In this document: piece by piece, positions 45,940 through 47,191 of the stretch
Layout: each line of letters begins with the position of its first letter
How positions within the stretch are numbered: position 1 is the stretch's first letter
Notes under the pieces: model-generated
What the model saw: only the letters and a program-made list of their open reading frames with translations
The model's database searches: none
Told to the model about the DNA's origin: nothing
Position numbers and translations under genes: made by a program
NCBI RefSeq assembly: GCF_003260265.1
Contig: NZ_QITQ01000021.1
Span: 1 to 47,191 of the forward strand
Reading direction: 5' to 3'
From: Roseovarius amoyensis
Lineage (GTDB): Bacteria; Pseudomonadota; Alphaproteobacteria; Rhodobacterales; Rhodobacteraceae
Length of the DNA stretch: 47,191 nucleotides

Positions 45940-46668
45940 TCACACGGTGTTGGAACCGTCGTAATCGCCCAGCATCATGTAACCACGTCCGTGCACGGTG
46001 CGAATGCAGCGGAGTCCCTCGTCGCCAGAAAAGAGCTTGTTGCGCAGACGGCTGACGATGCCATCGACGGCGCGGGGGTTGAGCGACCAGTCGCGGCCAT
46101 AGACGGCCTGCATGATCTGCGGGCGCGAGATCACCTTGCTGGCATTCGCCGCCAGCACCGTAAGAACATCGAATTCCAGCGGCGTCAGTTCGGCCTCGCT
46201 ATTGTTTTCACGGATGACCCGGCGCGCCACCGTGTCGATTGTCAGCCCGTGGATCTTGAGCAACTTCTCATTGGCTGCATTGCGCCCACCCACCGGGTTG
46301 ATCATCCGGCGCAGAACAGCATTGATTCGTGCGTTCAGCTCGCGCTTATGCGACGGAACACCAAAAAAATCGTCGGCGCCCATTTCAAGCGCCAGCACCG
46401 CATCGACCTCGTCATGTTCGTGGCCGACGACGACCAACCCGAGGCAGGCATTGTCCGCGCGCATTTCGCGGACCATGTCCAGCCCGTCGCCATCGCCCAG
46501 CCTGCGCGATATCACACATATGTCAAAGGCGGACCCGGCATGATCTGAACGAAACTTGGCAATCGATTCACAGCATTGAACGGTAATGCCGCCGGACTTG
46601 AGTGCCTTCGCAATCTCGCATCGCTCATCTTTTTCAGAGACCAGAACCAGGGCAGAGGTGCTATGCAT
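45940..46668 (-). CDS. OmpR/PhoB-family response regulator with degenerate receiver
   Basis: 242 residues from ATG 46668 (AGGAC upstream). Residues about 1-122 have the receiver fold (ALVLVSEKDERCEIAKALKSGG; LALEMGADDFFGVPSHKRELNARINAVLRRM) but the phosphoacceptor Asp position reads Ser54 (DICVISRRLGDGDGLDM), the switch Thr/Ser is Gly82 and the conserved Lys is Val104. Residues about 140-242 form an intact winged-helix domain (LTPLEFDVLTVLAANASKVISRPQIMQAVYGRDW...VDGIVSRLRNKL...IRTVHGRGYMM). It is expected to bind DNA independently of phosphorylation. No histidine kinase gene is adjacent. Confidence 0.88.
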   Translation of the reverse strand: MHSTSALVLVSEKDERCEIAKALKSGGITVQCCESIAKFRSDHAGSAFDICVISRRLGDGDGLDMVREMRADNACLGLVVVGHEHDEVDAVLALEMGADDFFGVPSHKRELNARINAVLRRMINPVGGRNAANEKLLKIHGLTIDTVARRVIRENNSEAELTPLEFDVLTVLAANASKVISRPQIMQAVYGRDWSLNPRAVDGIVSRLRNKLFSGDEGLRCIRTVHGRGYMMLGDYDGSNTV

Positions 46669-46871
46669 TTGTCCTGCTATTCCTTCCGCATCCCGAGAAT
46701 ACCGGGAAAAATGTTTCCTGGACCCGCGCTGCGCACGGATGCTGCGATGGCCCCAAGGGATGATGAAACGCTCGTTTTCGCTCGCCGGACGAATTACTGC
46801 GCCCAAGGCGCACTGAAAACTCTTTCTCCCGGAGAGATGACTCAAAATATGGAGACGTCAAGTGATGCGGC

Positions 46872-46887
46872 TTCAAGTTCCCTTGAA
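46872..46887. promoter_or_regulatory. inverted repeat TTCAAG-N4-CTTGAA
   Basis: Perfect 6-bp inverted repeat (46872-46877 and 46882-46887) with a 4-base centre, about 200 bp upstream of the response-regulator start and about 40 bp downstream of the candidate -10 box. It has the form of a dimeric regulator site; which protein binds is unknown. Confidence 0.3.
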
Positions 46888-46917
46888 TTTATGGCTTCGC
46901 CCCCAGTGTTTTCAATT

Positions 46918-46929
46918 AATACGTGTATT
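46918..46929. promoter_or_regulatory. 12-bp palindrome overlapping the candidate -10
   Basis: AATAC/GTATT around GT in an AT-rich stretch, touching the TATAAA box of the minus-strand promoter candidate. It could be an operator; chance occurrence in AT-rich DNA is possible. Confidence 0.25.
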
Positions 46930-46957
46930 TTATACCCCACATTCTCCTTTATTCCAA
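46929..46957 (-). promoter_or_regulatory. candidate sigma70-type promoter for the response regulator
   Basis: Read on the minus strand: TTGGAA (46957-46952), 17-bp spacer, TATAAA (46934-46929). This would give a leader of about 250 bases before ATG 46668, unusually long. Confidence 0.4.
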
Positions 46958-47115
46958 TAGCATATTGCCAGACCCAGATGCACTGAACGCCCCCCCCCTG
47001 CCTGCGCGCGAGGTCGGCCAGCGCACTGCCGGGCGAACATGCTGTGCGCCGTAAGGTCTCCGGCGGCATTGCCAACTTATTTGCACCGGGCAGAATGCTG
47101 CCTGATCCGCGCCCG

Positions 47116-47191
47116 TCAGGCGGTCATCTCGAGTGCGTAGCCGTTCCAAAGATCAAAGGCATCGGATCGGGCGTGGCGGTACGATGTGGCG
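47116..47191 (-). CDS. C-terminal end of an unidentified protein (cut by window end)
   Basis: Minus-strand frame open from the window edge for 24 codons to TGA at 47118-47116, ending ...SDAFDLWNGYALEMTA. Codon use is GC-rich and protein-like. Too short to assign a family. Confidence 0.45.
   Translation of the reverse strand, partial: ATSYRHARSDAFDLWNGYALEMTA

Larger units (their letters stand above)
46669..47115. other. AT-rich intergenic control region upstream of the response regulator
   Basis: 447 bp with no confident gene. The part 46840-46985 is clearly less GC-rich than the rest of the window. It holds an inverted repeat at 46872-46887, a palindrome at 46918-46929 and a promoter-like pair on the minus strand. 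A 32-codon minus-strand frame starting at a GTG (about 46940) after AAGGAG (MGYKIHVLIENTGGEAINSR...) ends at 46842; its ribosome-site spacing is short and it overlaps the promoter candidate, so I do not list it as a gene. Confidence 0.5.

Noticed and set aside
1..47191. CRISPR array, IS element or phage gene cluster
   Set aside because: Reading both strands I saw no regularly spaced repeats, no transposase, integrase or capsid-like proteins within the window itself.

Overview
The window looks like chromosomal DNA of a Rhodobacteraceae/Roseobacter-type alphaproteobacterium. The evidence is high GC throughout, the family-typical fused alpha/beta-hydrolase/OsmC gene, the leuS-lptE-holA and tolQRAB-pal-cpoB-tilS-ftsH orders, and short intergenic palindromic elements after genes. 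No database search was possible, so the taxonomy is inference from protein style and gene order.

Left end (1-11.8 kb): the window opens with the tail of a gene, then a tRNA-Gly(GCC) 3' half that looks like the distal scar of a tRNA-targeted integration. Next comes a surface-polysaccharide region. rfbB-rfbD-rfbA (dTDP-rhamnose synthesis, no rfbC) is followed by a + strand export operon: a YjbH/GfcD-like barrel, a YjbF/GfcB-like lipoprotein and a Wza-type polyprotein export lipoprotein. Facing it on the minus strand are a small YjbE/GfcA-like secreted protein, a Wzc-type tyrosine autokinase, a PPP-family phosphatase and a VanZ-like membrane protein. Together they resemble a stripped-down Group-4-capsule (gfc/yjb) secretion module.

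Middle (12-28.6 kb): hisB-hisH and hisA, normally close together, are separated by cobD-cobC (cobalamin), a hydrolase/OsmC fusion, a small membrane diguanylate cyclase and a DUF2147 protein. A divergent EF-G-like protein lacking key GTPase motifs follows, then modABC (molybdate uptake), a BT1-like MFS transporter, a methyltransferase, and a + strand DUF952-pyrD-arsC operon.

Right part (28.6-47.2 kb): holA-lptE-leuS, whose leuS carries an in-frame low-GC segment; a glycosyltransferase; a DUF3576 lipoprotein; yggS; a small PEBP-like secreted protein. A long minus-strand array follows in transcription order: response regulator, tolQ-tolR-tolA-tolB-pal-cpoB (envelope constriction machinery), tilS, ftsH, tam, ykuD. 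The response regulator has lost the receiver phosphorylation residues and sits downstream of an AT-rich control region. The window ends in the C-terminus of another minus-strand gene.

Most of the window is housekeeping. The parts that deserve a second look are the tRNA scar, the reduced gfc-like module, the chimeric leuS, the degenerate EF-G paralogue, the pseudo-receiver regulator and a few small ORFs and palindromes. I did not find a clear defence system, CRISPR array, transposase or phage genes.
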